NCBI GenBank assembly: GCA_009780855.1
Contig: WQZG01000006.1
Span: forward strand, 1-64,000
DNA from: Treponema sp.
Lineage (GTDB): Bacteria; Spirochaetota; Spirochaetia; Treponematales; Breznakiellaceae
Direction of reading: 5' to 3'
DNA: 64,000 bases
The first letter of the stretch is position 1, and each line of letters begins with the position of its first letter. The notes beneath the pieces are model-generated. The model searched no databases, was not told the DNA's origin, and saw nothing but the letters and a program-made list of their open reading frames with translations. This document shows positions 16,648-25,408 of this stretch, in pieces. The position numbers and the translations under genes are program-made.

Positions 16648-17895
16648 ATGGAACAAATGGAAATTTTTTTAAGCAAATACGGAATTGCCGCGGCCATAAT
16701 AATAGGACAGATTATAGCGATTATTGTCCTGTGGCTGATTGCAAGCGGCGTAAGCAAGTGGATATCCGGACACGCGGGGCGCTTAAAACCCCTGACCATC
16801 AAGAAACTGCGGATACTTACCCCAAAACAGATCAGCCAGGTATTTCTTGGCGGAATCCGCCTGCTTAAATACGTTATTACCCTGTTCCAGCTTTTTATCA
16901 CTGTGCCGATAATATTCAGCCTTTTTCCCCAGACAGAAGAGCTTGCCTTTGTAATTTTTGGGTATATCCTGACCCCGTTAAAAAATTTTGGAATGGGATT
17001 TATTGGTTATATACCCAACCTGATTACGATAATTATTATTCTGTTTATAACTAAATACGTACTGCGCGCCCTAAAATTTTTTGCCAGACAAATTACAATC
17101 GAAAAACTGAATATCCCGGGATTCCATGCCGACTGGGCCAATCCCACTTTTAATATTCTGCGCTTTTTGATTTACGCCTTTAACGTTGCCGTTATTTTCC
17201 CTTATCTGCCCGGATCGCAGTCCCTTGCTTTCCAGGGAGTTTCGGTGTTTGTCGGTATTATTTTTTCACTGGGGTCCAGCACCGCGATCGGCAACCTTGT
17301 TGCAGGCCTTGTGATTACCTACATGAGGCCGTTCAAAATCGGCGACAGGATTCAGATTCAGGGCAATACGGGGTTTGTTGTGGAAAAAAGCCTGATGGTG
17401 ATGCGCATCAAAACCCACAAGAACGAATACGTTACATTTCCAAACCTGCAGGTTTTGTCGGCCAGCATAATCAATTACAATACATCCTCGGATGAAGACG
17501 AAGAAGGCCTTATACTTAACGCCCTGATCACCTGCAACTACGCGACATCCTGGCGCACGGTTCATGAAATCCTGATTGGCGCGGCCCTTAAAACTACAAA
17601 TGTATTAAAAAGCCCAAAACCTTTTGTGCTTCAAACCGCCCTGGAAGACAACTATGTACGTTACCAGATAAACTGTTTTACAAAGCAAATCGCCAAAATA
17701 CCCGCGATTTACACGGAACTGTACGAGAATATACAGGACGGTTTTGGGGAACTGGGCCTGGACATGACCACGCCGCAATTCCGGATAATACTGCCGCCGG
17801 AGTCCAGATTCCCGCCGGCCGCAGAGGCTGACCAGGATGAGGAAGATACGGAAAAGAAGGGCAGACGCAAAAAAGCACAGGAGCCGGAGGAGTAA
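16648..17895 (+). CDS. MscS-family mechanosensitive ion channel
   Basis: A 415-residue channel relieving osmotic stress. Four hydrophobic helices precede the pore-lining TM3 region (GSSTAIGNLVAGLV), followed by the beta domain with FKIGDRIQI. The C-terminal 35 residues are a charged Glu/Lys tail beyond the MscS core. A second in-frame ATG at 16657 is possible; neither has a clear ribosome-binding site. It is followed after 5 bp by the aldo/keto reductase, likely on the same transcript. Confidence 0.9.
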   Translation: MEQMEIFLSKYGIAAAIIIGQIIAIIVLWLIASGVSKWISGHAGRLKPLTIKKLRILTPKQISQVFLGGIRLLKYVITLFQLFITVPIIFSLFPQTEELAFVIFGYILTPLKNFGMGFIGYIPNLITIIIILFITKYVLRALKFFARQITIEKLNIPGFHADWANPTFNILRFLIYAFNVAVIFPYLPGSQSLAFQGVSVFVGIIFSLGSSTAIGNLVAGLVITYMRPFKIGDRIQIQGNTGFVVEKSLMVMRIKTHKNEYVTFPNLQVLSASIINYNTSSDEDEEGLILNALITCNYATSWRTVHEILIGAALKTTNVLKSPKPFVLQTALEDNYVRYQINCFTKQIAKIPAIYTELYENIQDGFGELGLDMTTPQFRIILPPESRFPPAAEADQDEEDTEKKGRRKKAQEPEE

Positions 17896-17900
17896 AAGAT

Positions 17901-19091
17901 ATGCAATACCGTACAGATTTAAAAACAGGCAATAAATTATCCATTCTTGGGTTCGGGTGTATGCGGTTTCCAAGAAACCTAACCCAGATCGATTTTAACC
18001 GCACCGAACAATTGATATTAAGGGCCGTTGAAAAAGGTGTTAATTATTTTGATACCGCCTATTTATACGGAGGAAGCGAAGAAGTACTTGGTAAAATAAT
18101 CGCCAAAAACAATTTGCGCGGCAAGGTTTTTTTGGCGACCAAACTGCCTTTGATAAAATGCAAAACTTACGATGATTTTGAAAAAGTTTTTACCGAACAA
18201 TTAAAAAGCCTTAATACAGATTACATTGATTATTACCTCATGCACAATCTTCCCAATGCTGAATTATGGAAAAAATTTTGTGATATGGGAATAGAAAAAT
18301 GGCTGCGGGAAAAAAAGGAAAAAGGCCAAATAAAAAATATCGGATTTTCGTTTCACGGAATGTACAATGAATTTAACAGGCTGCTCGATGCTTACAATTG
18401 GGATTTGCTTTTGATGCAGTATAATTACCTTGACGAAAATTTCCAGGCAGGCAGGGCCGGTCTTAGGGAAGCGGCGGCAAGAAGTATCCCGGTGATTATT
18501 ATGGAACCATTGCTGGGAGGGAAGCTTGCAAACGGAATGCCAAAAAAGGCAGTCAACATTTTTAAGACTGCCGACAGTTCGCTGACGCCGGCAGCCTGGG
18601 CGCTGCGGTGGCTGTGGAATCAAAAGGAAGTGACAGTTGTCCTGTCCGGCATGAACGATATTTCGCAATTGGAAGAAAACCTAAAAACCGCGGAAAATTC
18701 ACTGCCGGACATGCTGACCGAAGGAGAAAATAACACATATAAGTCCGTTATTGATTTAATAAGAACTTCCTACAAGATTCCATGCACCGGATGCAATTAC
18801 TGTATGCCGTGTCCGCACAGGGTAAATATCCCGGCCTGTTTTTCCGCCTATAATGTTTCATATACTATTGGTTTATATGCAGGAATAAAAAATTATATTA
18901 CCAGCACCGAAATAATGCACTCCAGCAAAAATTACAGCGCTTACAATTGTACTGAATGCGGAAACTGCGAAAAACTGTGCCCCCAGCATATTCCGATTAT
19001 CAAGTCGCTCAGAGATGCAAGAAAAAGGGTGGAACCATTCTGGCTAAAAGCGGGGCTTAATCTTTACAGGAAAGCGGGAGAAAAAAAATGA
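17901..19091 (+). CDS. Aldo/keto reductase with C-terminal ferredoxin domain
   Basis: A 396-residue fusion. The AKR barrel occupies about residues 1-270, with Asp51 and the following Tyr (FDTAYLYGG), a Lys in ATKLPL and a His in LMHNL. The last 100 residues carry two Cys clusters, CTGCNYCMPCPH and CTECGNCEKLCPQH. This ferredoxin-fused AKR class is frequent in anaerobes and reduces carbonyls using NAD(P)H or ferredoxin electrons. GGAGG precedes the ATG. Its stop overlaps the M55 gene by 4 bp (ATGA). Substrate unknown. Confidence 0.88.
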   Translation: MQYRTDLKTGNKLSILGFGCMRFPRNLTQIDFNRTEQLILRAVEKGVNYFDTAYLYGGSEEVLGKIIAKNNLRGKVFLATKLPLIKCKTYDDFEKVFTEQLKSLNTDYIDYYLMHNLPNAELWKKFCDMGIEKWLREKKEKGQIKNIGFSFHGMYNEFNRLLDAYNWDLLLMQYNYLDENFQAGRAGLREAAARSIPVIIMEPLLGGKLANGMPKKAVNIFKTADSSLTPAAWALRWLWNQKEVTVVLSGMNDISQLEENLKTAENSLPDMLTEGENNTYKSVIDLIRTSYKIPCTGCNYCMPCPHRVNIPACFSAYNVSYTIGLYAGIKNYITSTEIMHSSKNYSAYNCTECGNCEKLCPQHIPIIKSLRDARKRVEPFWLKAGLNLYRKAGEKK

Positions 19092-19882
19092 ACATTTACA
19101 TGATGGTCGACGCGGAAGGAATTTCCGGTATTTACACACGGGAACAGGTAATGACATCCGGGGCAAAGTACAATGAATGCCGAATGTTCATGACAGCAGA
19201 CATAAACGCCTGCGTGGAAGCGGCAAAAGAAGCAGGGGCGGGGAAAATTTTTGTCCGGGACTGCCACGGCGGCGGCAGCAGCATTATCTGGGAAAAACTG
19301 AGCCCCAAAGCCGATTACTATATTGCCGGAAACGCGTCCGGCAACAGGATGCCCGGGCTGGAAGAATGCGACGCCGTGATCCTTCTTGGCTACCATGCCA
19401 TGGCCGGAACCGCCGGTGCGATTCTGGAACACACGATGAGTTCGGCGTCAATTCAGAATTACTGGATTAACGGAAACCGGGCCGGCGAGACTGCTGTGGA
19501 CGCGGCAATCGCCGGAGACAGCGGCAAACCGGTGATCATGGTAAGCGGAGACGACAAGGTCTGCAAAGAAGCAAAGGCCCTGCTGCCCTGGGTTGTTACA
19601 GCGGAGGTCAAAAAAGGACTGGGGTGTTTTTATTCGATGCTGCTTCCGCAGGAAAAAGCACTGGCGCTTTTAAGGGAGAAAACAAAGGAAGCGATAAAAA
19701 ATTTCGGCATCGCAGCAGCTGCGGCAAAACCCTATATTGTTGAAAAACCTGTAAGGCTCAGAATAGAAAATATGGAAAGAATCCAGATGCCTTACGCAAA
19801 CAAACCTTACCTAAAAATAATTGACGGCCGGACCTTTGAGGTCGAAGGCGCCACTATGGAAGAGGCGCTGTTCAGAAGTTAA
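19088..19882 (+). CDS. M55-family D-aminopeptidase (DppA-like)
   Basis: A 264-residue zinc peptidase of family M55. Asp8 and Glu10 (MVDAEG), the DCHGG segment, the His of LLGYHAMAGT and ILEH are the expected metal and catalytic positions. DppA cleaves D-amino-acid peptides such as D-Ala-D-Ala, so a role in peptidoglycan fragment recycling is plausible. It is translationally coupled to the AKR gene and ends in a 4-bp overlap with the convergent MBL hydrolase. Confidence 0.88.
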   Translation: MNIYMMVDAEGISGIYTREQVMTSGAKYNECRMFMTADINACVEAAKEAGAGKIFVRDCHGGGSSIIWEKLSPKADYYIAGNASGNRMPGLEECDAVILLGYHAMAGTAGAILEHTMSSASIQNYWINGNRAGETAVDAAIAGDSGKPVIMVSGDDKVCKEAKALLPWVVTAEVKKGLGCFYSMLLPQEKALALLREKTKEAIKNFGIAAAAAKPYIVEKPVRLRIENMERIQMPYANKPYLKIIDGRTFEVEGATMEEALFRS

Positions 19883-20712
19883 ACCTCAACTTCCAACCCG
19901 TCATAGGCAACAATAAAATCATCTTTATCCGCAGCATCGCAGAGGGCATCATGGTTGAGTCCGCCGTTATGCGAGAAGTGGTTAAGGACAAAAAGCGTTT
20001 TATCGTCGGCGGCGTTCATGGACTGCAAAACTTTGCGGACATCAATGCAGTCGGGTATGCCCATGTGGTTGCCGCCGTCTTTATGAATTCCTACGGTGCA
20101 ATCAAGGCTTACCAGATCAAAATATACATGTATCTTGGAAAAAAATTCCCAGACCTGCTCGGGGAAGAATCCGGTATCATGGGCATACAGCAAAGTTTTG
20201 CCGTCAAATTCGGCCATGTAAAAAAGACATTCTTCGCCAGGCGCGTGCAGAGCCGGCAGCGGGGTAATACGGTATTCGTCGGCCCCGATGGGAATAAAAG
20301 GTTCCGCGTAATGGAACTGGTTGCAGGGTTTTGAAGTCTCTTTTTCCTGCAGACTCAGCAGCTTTTTTTCCACTGCCCTGTTGCCGTAAATATGCAGGGT
20401 TTCAACAGGTTTGGAAGCAACAAAAACCGGCCTGCGCATTTCCAGTTCATCCGGATAAAAATGATCCATGTGCGAGTGGGTTATAAATAGCCGCCGTATT
20501 GCGGGAAGATCAACGCCGGAAAAACCGGATGTTATATAATGGGAGTAACTGTCAGGGGGAAAATCAAAGAGGATTCTACCGTCAAGAACGGCCTGGCTCC
20601 TGGTGCGGATGTTCCGGCCTTTTTTTTTGCGGGCTTCCAGACACACGGGGCATGTGCAGAAAACCGCGGGAATTCCTTCGGATGCGCCGGTTCCAAGGTA
20701 TAATAATTTCAT
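19879..20712 (-). CDS. Metallo-beta-lactamase-fold hydrolase, PhnP-like
   Basis: A 277-residue MBL-fold enzyme. HSHMDH (His79, His81, Asp83 and His84) gives the binuclear metal site. N-terminal cysteines in FCTCPVC resemble the structural zinc site of PhnP, a cyclic phosphodiesterase of phosphonate metabolism. No phn genes are near, so the role is open; tRNase Z or PqqB-type relatives are alternatives. The start lies 27 bp from the divergent GH39 gene and has no Shine-Dalgarno. Confidence 0.8.
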   Translation of the reverse strand: MKLLYLGTGASEGIPAVFCTCPVCLEARKKKGRNIRTRSQAVLDGRILFDFPPDSYSHYITSGFSGVDLPAIRRLFITHSHMDHFYPDELEMRRPVFVASKPVETLHIYGNRAVEKKLLSLQEKETSKPCNQFHYAEPFIPIGADEYRITPLPALHAPGEECLFYMAEFDGKTLLYAHDTGFFPEQVWEFFSKIHVYFDLVSLDCTVGIHKDGGNHMGIPDCIDVRKVLQSMNAADDKTLFVLNHFSHNGGLNHDALCDAADKDDFIVAYDGLEVEV

Positions 20713-20739
20713 AAATATATATTATAATAAACGCATCAA
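20713..20739. promoter_or_regulatory. 27-bp divergent promoter with a symmetric -10
   Basis: The whole spacer between two divergent start codons is 27 bp. ATTATAAT at 20721-20728 reads as TATAAT on both strands, 8 nt from the minus-strand ATG and 11 nt from the plus-strand ATG. Both -35 regions would lie inside the opposite gene. Neither gene has a ribosome-binding site. Confidence 0.5.
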
Positions 20740-22404
20740 ATGAATAAGACCGTAACGGTAAAAGTTGATGCTGCCATAAACAAGGGCGTTCTCGCGCATA
20801 ACTGGAACTATATCGGTTATGATGAATGTAATTATACCCATTCACCGGGCGGCATGGAGCTGCTTAAAAAATTCGGCCGGCTGGAAAAACCTTATTATGT
20901 ACGCGCCCACCACATGCTCTGTACGGGGAACTGCCACGGCCAGTATAAATGGGGTTCCACAAACGCGTACACCGAAGATGAGGCCGGCAATCCGGTTTAT
21001 GATTTTACGGTAATCGACAAAATGTGCGATATCTGGCTGGGCAGCAACTGCAAACCGTTTTTCGAAATAGGTTTTATGCCGCTGGATCTCGCGGACATGA
21101 CAAACCTGAACGGTAACGCGGACGGTACGCAGATTACACAGTGGAACCGCTACAGCGAGTACAAACGCGCGGGGTGGAACAGGCCGCCAAAGGATTACGA
21201 TAAATGGTACGGCCTGATCCGCGCGTTAACCGAACACCTGCTTGGCCGCTACGGACAGGCGGAACTGGAAACCTGGTATTTTGAAATGTGGAACGAGCCT
21301 GATATTTTTTACTGGCAGGGCACGCACGAACAGTACTGTAAACTTTACGATTTTACCGAATCCGCGATCCACGGCGTATGTCCTGGTTTGCGCTTTGGCG
21401 GACCGGCTACCTGCGGCCCTTTGGAAAAAGATTCCGCGCCGGCCAATTTTTTACGGGATTTTTTGCTGCACGTAAAATCGGGGAAAAATTATAAGACAGG
21501 CGGTACGGGAACCAGGCTGGATTTTACAAGTTTCCATACTAAAGGCGGCGGCTATACTTTTACAACAAAAAAAGATTTGGAAAAAACGCCTTCGGTAAAA
21601 AGGCTGCTGGATCAGGTCAGCATTGGGGCCGCCATCATTAAGGAATGCGGTTACAGCGGTTTGGAATGCATACTCTCGGAGGCGGACCCGGACGGCTGGG
21701 CGGCCGGCGGCCGTTTCGACAATCCGGCGTTTGACTTCCGCAACACCGAATACTACGCCTCCTACACCGCCTGCGCGTATAAAAATATCGCCGGCATTGC
21801 CGCGGAAATGAACATGGACATTAGACCTTTAGCCTGGGCATTTATGTTTGAAGGAGAACGGTGTTTTGAAGGGACACGTACTTTTTCAACCCAGGGCATT
21901 AACAAGGCAGTGTTCTATTTATTTAAGATGTACGCCAAACTCGGGGATCGGTTAGTGGAATTCAAAACGGCAACCGGTGCGGGTGCACATAGGGACGCGG
22001 ACACGAACGCAGGCGCAAACGCGGGTACGGATGCGGAAATTAATGGCTGGGCCGTTTTAAACAATAACAGCGCTCTGGGAGTTTTAATCTATTGTCATCA
22101 GGATACATGGGCAGACGATGATTTGTACCGGATTGAATTAAATGTTAAAAACCTGCCGTTCAAAGGCAATTGCAGGGTGAGCCGCTTCCTAATCGATAAA
22201 AATCATTCCAATGCCTATGCCGAGTGGGTTTGCCTGGGCAGACCTGACTGGCCGGACAGCGTACAGTACCAGGCGATAAAGGCAAAGTCGGAACTTGAAC
22301 TTGCCGGGCCTGTACAGAACACGGAAGCGGAAGATGGAAAAATTAATTTAAGTTTTGAAATGGCAGTAAAGAGTGTAACGTTAATTGTGATAGAACAAGA
22401 ATGA
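20740..22404 (+). CDS. Glycoside hydrolase family 39 (beta-xylosidase-like)
   Basis: A 554-residue GH39 enzyme, typically a beta-xylosidase or alpha-L-iduronidase. The acid/base Glu186 is in MWNEPDIF and the nucleophile Glu314 in ILSEADPDGW. The barrel is followed by a C-terminal beta domain. No signal peptide, so it acts on imported xylo-oligosaccharides. A run rich in Ala, Gly, Asp and Asn (DNA 21978-22036) is inserted in the C-terminal part. It begins an apparent operon with the racemase and TIM-barrel genes at 22424 and 23127. Confidence 0.88.
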   Translation: MNKTVTVKVDAAINKGVLAHNWNYIGYDECNYTHSPGGMELLKKFGRLEKPYYVRAHHMLCTGNCHGQYKWGSTNAYTEDEAGNPVYDFTVIDKMCDIWLGSNCKPFFEIGFMPLDLADMTNLNGNADGTQITQWNRYSEYKRAGWNRPPKDYDKWYGLIRALTEHLLGRYGQAELETWYFEMWNEPDIFYWQGTHEQYCKLYDFTESAIHGVCPGLRFGGPATCGPLEKDSAPANFLRDFLLHVKSGKNYKTGGTGTRLDFTSFHTKGGGYTFTTKKDLEKTPSVKRLLDQVSIGAAIIKECGYSGLECILSEADPDGWAAGGRFDNPAFDFRNTEYYASYTACAYKNIAGIAAEMNMDIRPLAWAFMFEGERCFEGTRTFSTQGINKAVFYLFKMYAKLGDRLVEFKTATGAGAHRDADTNAGANAGTDAEINGWAVLNNNSALGVLIYCHQDTWADDDLYRIELNVKNLPFKGNCRVSRFLIDKNHSNAYAEWVCLGRPDWPDSVQYQAIKAKSELELAGPVQNTEAEDGKINLSFEMAVKSVTLIVIEQE

Positions 22405-22423
22405 GTTTTAAAGGAAGTAAAAT

Positions 22424-23122
22424 ATGGGCAAGGATTTAAGCGGAAAGACCCTGGGAATTATCCACGCGGCGATTTTTACCGCGTTTACGCTGGAGCCTAT
22501 TGCAAAAGAAATAATGCCTGAAGTTTCGATCATGCACGCAGGCGACGATACAGTGCAGCGGGACAACCTGGCCGCGCCGCCCGGTACAATACCAAAAAAA
22601 AATTTTTACAAGTTCGCCACATTTGCCCGGTTTTTTGAGGAAGCAGGCGTTGACCTGATTGTGCTTGCCTGTTCCACTTTCAGCCAGGCCGTGGAATTCG
22701 CGGCTCCAATGGTTAACGTACCTATGCTCCAGATTGACCGGCCAATGATGGAAAAAGCGGTTGCGTGTGGAAAACGCATCGGCTTAATCGGCACCCTCGC
22801 GTCAACCATGCCTTCTTCGGAACGCCTGCTGCGCAAGTGCGCGGACGAGGCCGGGAAAAAGATTGAAGTAGTACCGGTGCTGAACGCCGAAGCTTTTAAA
22901 ATACTCAGGGCCGGAGACACCGCAAAGCACAATTCCATGGTACTGGATGATATAAAAAAACTGAGCAGGGAGACCGACTGCATAGTACTTGCCCAGGCGT
23001 CAATGACTGTAATGGAAAAAGAAACAGAAAATAACCCGGTACCGGTTTTTACGTCTCCGCGGCTCGCGTTCCTGCGCGCCCGTCAAATACTTGAAGACGC
23101 CAAAAGCCTTAAGCAAGGATAA
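22424..23122 (+). CDS. Aspartate/glutamate racemase-superfamily protein
   Basis: A 232-residue protein of the Asp/Glu/hydantoin racemase fold. The first catalytic Cys is present in VLACSTFSQ. At the position of the second Cys the sequence reads VLAQASM, with Gln in its place, so a classical two-Cys racemase mechanism is unlikely. Relatives of this type may be isomerases or decarboxylases. AAAGGAAG precedes the ATG. It lies 19 bp after the GH39 gene and 4 bp before the next gene. Confidence 0.75.
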   Translation: MGKDLSGKTLGIIHAAIFTAFTLEPIAKEIMPEVSIMHAGDDTVQRDNLAAPPGTIPKKNFYKFATFARFFEEAGVDLIVLACSTFSQAVEFAAPMVNVPMLQIDRPMMEKAVACGKRIGLIGTLASTMPSSERLLRKCADEAGKKIEVVPVLNAEAFKILRAGDTAKHNSMVLDDIKKLSRETDCIVLAQASMTVMEKETENNPVPVFTSPRLAFLRARQILEDAKSLKQG

Positions 23123-23126
23123 AAAA

Positions 23127-23927
23127 ATGATAAAAATCGGATGCTGCCTGAACATGAATGCCAGGGACAATTATAAAGCCGGATATGACGATATTCCTGT
23201 TATCGCGAAATTGGGATTTGATTATGCAGAACTTCCGCTGGCCCAGGTAATGGATTTGCCGCGGGAAGAGTTTACGGATTTGCTGTCTGTAATAAAAACA
23301 AACGGCATCCCCGTGGAAGCCTGCAACAATTTTTTCCCCGCGCGCGTCCGTCTTACAGGAAGCCAGGCCAGCCTGGATACAATCCTGGAATACGCCAAAG
23401 CCGCAGTTGACAGAGCGGCGCAGATGGGCGCAAAGATAATTGTGCTTGGAAGTTCCGGCGCCAAAAATATACCCGACGGTTACCCATATGACAAGGCCAG
23501 GGGCCAGTTAAGGGAAATAACATTTTTATTGAATCAAACGGTGAAACCATTTGGTATTACAATTGCGCTTGAACCCCTCAATTCAAAAGAAAGTAATTTT
23601 ATTACAACAGCGGCGGAGGCTCTGGAATTTGCCGTAAAGCCTCCCCTGGAAAATGTTAAAATGCTCATTGATTATTACCACCTGCGCATGGAGAATGAAA
23701 ACCCCGCCATTGTAAACAGGGCGGGGCCGTATCTGCGCCACCTGCATATAGCGTCAAAGGAAGGCAGACTATTCCCCAAATATGGCGACGGCGAAAATTA
23801 CGCGGATTTTTTTAAGCGCTTAAAAGAAATAAATTACAATGGCAGAATCAGTGTGGAAGGCTTTACCAAAGACCTGGAGGCGGACGGCGCAGCTTCACTT
23901 GACCTGCTCAAAAAATTGGCCGTATAG
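23127..23927 (+). CDS. Sugar phosphate isomerase/epimerase (xylose-isomerase-like TIM barrel)
   Basis: A 266-residue AP_endonuc_2-type barrel. Metal-binding residues are suggested by IALEPLN (Glu), LIDYYHL (Asp and His), LRHLHIAS and ISVEGF (Glu). ATG 23127 is used rather than an upstream in-frame ATG at 23091, because AAGGAT overlaps the preceding gene's stop. Operon position after a GH39 xylosidase and a racemase-like gene suggests sugar or sugar-acid isomerisation. Substrate not known. Confidence 0.82.
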   Translation: MIKIGCCLNMNARDNYKAGYDDIPVIAKLGFDYAELPLAQVMDLPREEFTDLLSVIKTNGIPVEACNNFFPARVRLTGSQASLDTILEYAKAAVDRAAQMGAKIIVLGSSGAKNIPDGYPYDKARGQLREITFLLNQTVKPFGITIALEPLNSKESNFITTAAEALEFAVKPPLENVKMLIDYYHLRMENENPAIVNRAGPYLRHLHIASKEGRLFPKYGDGENYADFFKRLKEINYNGRISVEGFTKDLEADGAASLDLLKKLAV

Positions 23928-23988
23928 AAAACCGGCCGGCCATGAAGAAAATCCTCCGGCACACAGCGGCCGCGTATTTCAGCCAAAT

Positions 23989-25128
23989 CTAAATTTCGTA
24001 TTTTAACAAACCAAACCCAGTTTCCTGTTCGCGTATATACGATGAAACACTGTCATGAATAATTTCATCCGCGGTTACCTCGCGGCCCTTTGCGCCTGAC
24101 TGGTAGATGCCTTCGGAAATCAGCATGGTATCAAGGGCAATGTGTTTGGTATCGTACAGCTGACATTCGCCGCGCAGGCCGGCAACCCAGTGGGCAATGG
24201 AATTGTCGTACACGGCCAGCCCCGGATCAATCTTGTGAGTGCGGTAAACTTCTTTTGCAAGATCAAGCTTTGTCACGGCAGGATAACCCGCGATCTCGGA
24301 AGTAAATACCGGTTCACTGCCCAGGCTTAGCCCGCCCTTTGAGCCTGCCACCATTGACGGCGGAAACTCGGCAGCGTTAATGGCCCAGGATTCAAGTATG
24401 TCCATGGTAAGTCCGCCCGCGAATTTAACAAATCCGACTCCGAGTTCTTCCACGTCAAAGCCGCCTTCCTTGCGCCGGCCTTCGTGCATATCCAGTTTCT
24501 GATAAACCTGGCCGCTTACCCTCTCGGCTTTGGGCAGGCCCAGGATAAAAAGCAGCTGGGAAATATGGTAAACACCCATATCGTAAAGAGCCCCGCCGGA
24601 AGCCCAATATTTGGAATCAAATTCTTTTTCCGCGTAGCCGTCTACAAACGGTCTGCCGCGCCGGCGGTAACCGTAACTCCTGGCATGATAAATCTCACCC
24701 AAAAGACCTGCGGCAATGAACCTGCGTGCGGCCTGAGTCTCTGCCGTGTACAACTGGGCCAGCTGGACATGAAGATTCTTACCGGTTTCTTTGGAAGCCT
24801 TAAGCATAACAGCCGCGTCCGTATAACTGCCGGCCATCGGTTTCTCGCAGTAACAGTGCCTGCCGGATCGCAGAACTTCGACCGCGACAGGTGCGTGCAG
24901 GTTGTTGTGCAGACAAACATCCACCGAGTCCAGATCATCCCGCCCCAGCATCTCCCGGAAGTTGGTATATTGATTTTCGATACCGTACTCCCCGCAGAAT
25001 TTTTCCAGCTTGGGTTTTTGCAAATCGCAGGCCGCGACAATCTTAACGCCCGGCAGTTTGGCGTAATCACGGGCGTGGGTATGTGCGATAATTCCTGTTC
25101 CGATAATACCGATACGGATTTCTTTCAT
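23989..25128 (-). CDS. Gfo/Idh/MocA-family oxidoreductase
   Basis: A 379-residue NAD(P)-dependent oxidoreductase. IGIIGTGIIAHTHA at the N-terminus binds the dinucleotide and CEKPMAG near residue 93 contains the catalytic Lys. The C-terminal domain includes GGALYDMGVYH, with the conserved His. It is convergent with the TIM-barrel gene upstream. Its promoter places the -10 only 6 nt before the ATG, without a ribosome-binding site, indicating a leaderless transcript. Substrate unknown; sugar or inositol derivatives are usual. Confidence 0.87.
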   Translation of the reverse strand: MKEIRIGIIGTGIIAHTHARDYAKLPGVKIVAACDLQKPKLEKFCGEYGIENQYTNFREMLGRDDLDSVDVCLHNNLHAPVAVEVLRSGRHCYCEKPMAGSYTDAAVMLKASKETGKNLHVQLAQLYTAETQAARRFIAAGLLGEIYHARSYGYRRRGRPFVDGYAEKEFDSKYWASGGALYDMGVYHISQLLFILGLPKAERVSGQVYQKLDMHEGRRKEGGFDVEELGVGFVKFAGGLTMDILESWAINAAEFPPSMVAGSKGGLSLGSEPVFTSEIAGYPAVTKLDLAKEVYRTHKIDPGLAVYDNSIAHWVAGLRGECQLYDTKHIALDTMLISEGIYQSGAKGREVTADEIIHDSVSSYIREQETGFGLLKYEI

Positions 25129-25134
25129 GTAATA

Positions 25135-25163
25135 ATGGTAAGGCTGTATCTATAAATGGTCAA
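25135..25163 (-). promoter_or_regulatory. Leaderless promoter of the Gfo/Idh gene
   Basis: On the minus strand TTGACC (25158-25163), 17-nt spacer, TACCAT (25135-25140), then 6 nt to the ATG at 25128. The same -10 TACCAT with a 17-nt spacer occurs in the promoters at 50643 and 51636. Confidence 0.65.
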
Positions 25164-25202
25164 TGGCTGCGGGAATTGGCTTTTTAAAGAATAGATTAAT
25201 AT
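25159..25202 (+). repeat. Copy D of a dispersed hairpin element
   Basis: Begins with GTCAAT (25159-25164), which pairs with ATTGGC (25175-25180), then a tail containing AAAGAATAGATTA shared with copy B at 51660. The second hairpin seen in copies A and B is missing. Its left end is the -35 of the divergent Gfo/Idh gene. Confidence 0.55.
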
Positions 25203-25210
25203 CTCTTCTT

Positions 25211-25244
25211 AATTACACTTTTTAACCACCCTAAAAGTGTAATT
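25211..25244. promoter_or_regulatory. Perfect 12-bp inverted repeat in a divergent spacer
   Basis: AATTACACTTTT (25211-25222) and AAAAGTGTAATT (25233-25244) around a 10-nt loop. No U-run follows. It lies between divergent catabolic genes, about 85 bp upstream of the promoter for the 25409 gene. An operator or an RNA hairpin are both possible. Confidence 0.5.
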
Positions 25245-25288
25245 CCCGGATTTCGGCAAAGAACTTCGGCCTCAATAACGGCATTAAA

Positions 25289-25355
25289 AGCATACCTTTA
25301 TATGCTGTATGGTGTATCAAAAAAAGTTGACTTAAATTACCGCACACATTAAATT
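25289..25355 (+). promoter_or_regulatory. Promoter of the 25409 gene with overlapping inverted repeats
   Basis: TTGACT (25327-25332), 17-nt spacer, TAAATT (25350-25355). Just upstream are two overlapping inverted repeats, AGCATA/TATGCT (25289-25306) and CATAC/GTATG (25291-25311), a plausible activator or repressor site. A leader of about 45 nt and AGGGAT precede the ATG. Confidence 0.5.
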
Positions 25356-25408
25356 TATATTTGTAATGAATTGTTAAAAATATAAAGATAATTTTACAGG
25401 GATAATTT

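Noticed and set aside
24484-25155. 223-codon frame opposite the Gfo/Idh gene
   Set aside because: Shadow of a well-supported oxidoreductase gene; no domain and no ribosome-binding site.
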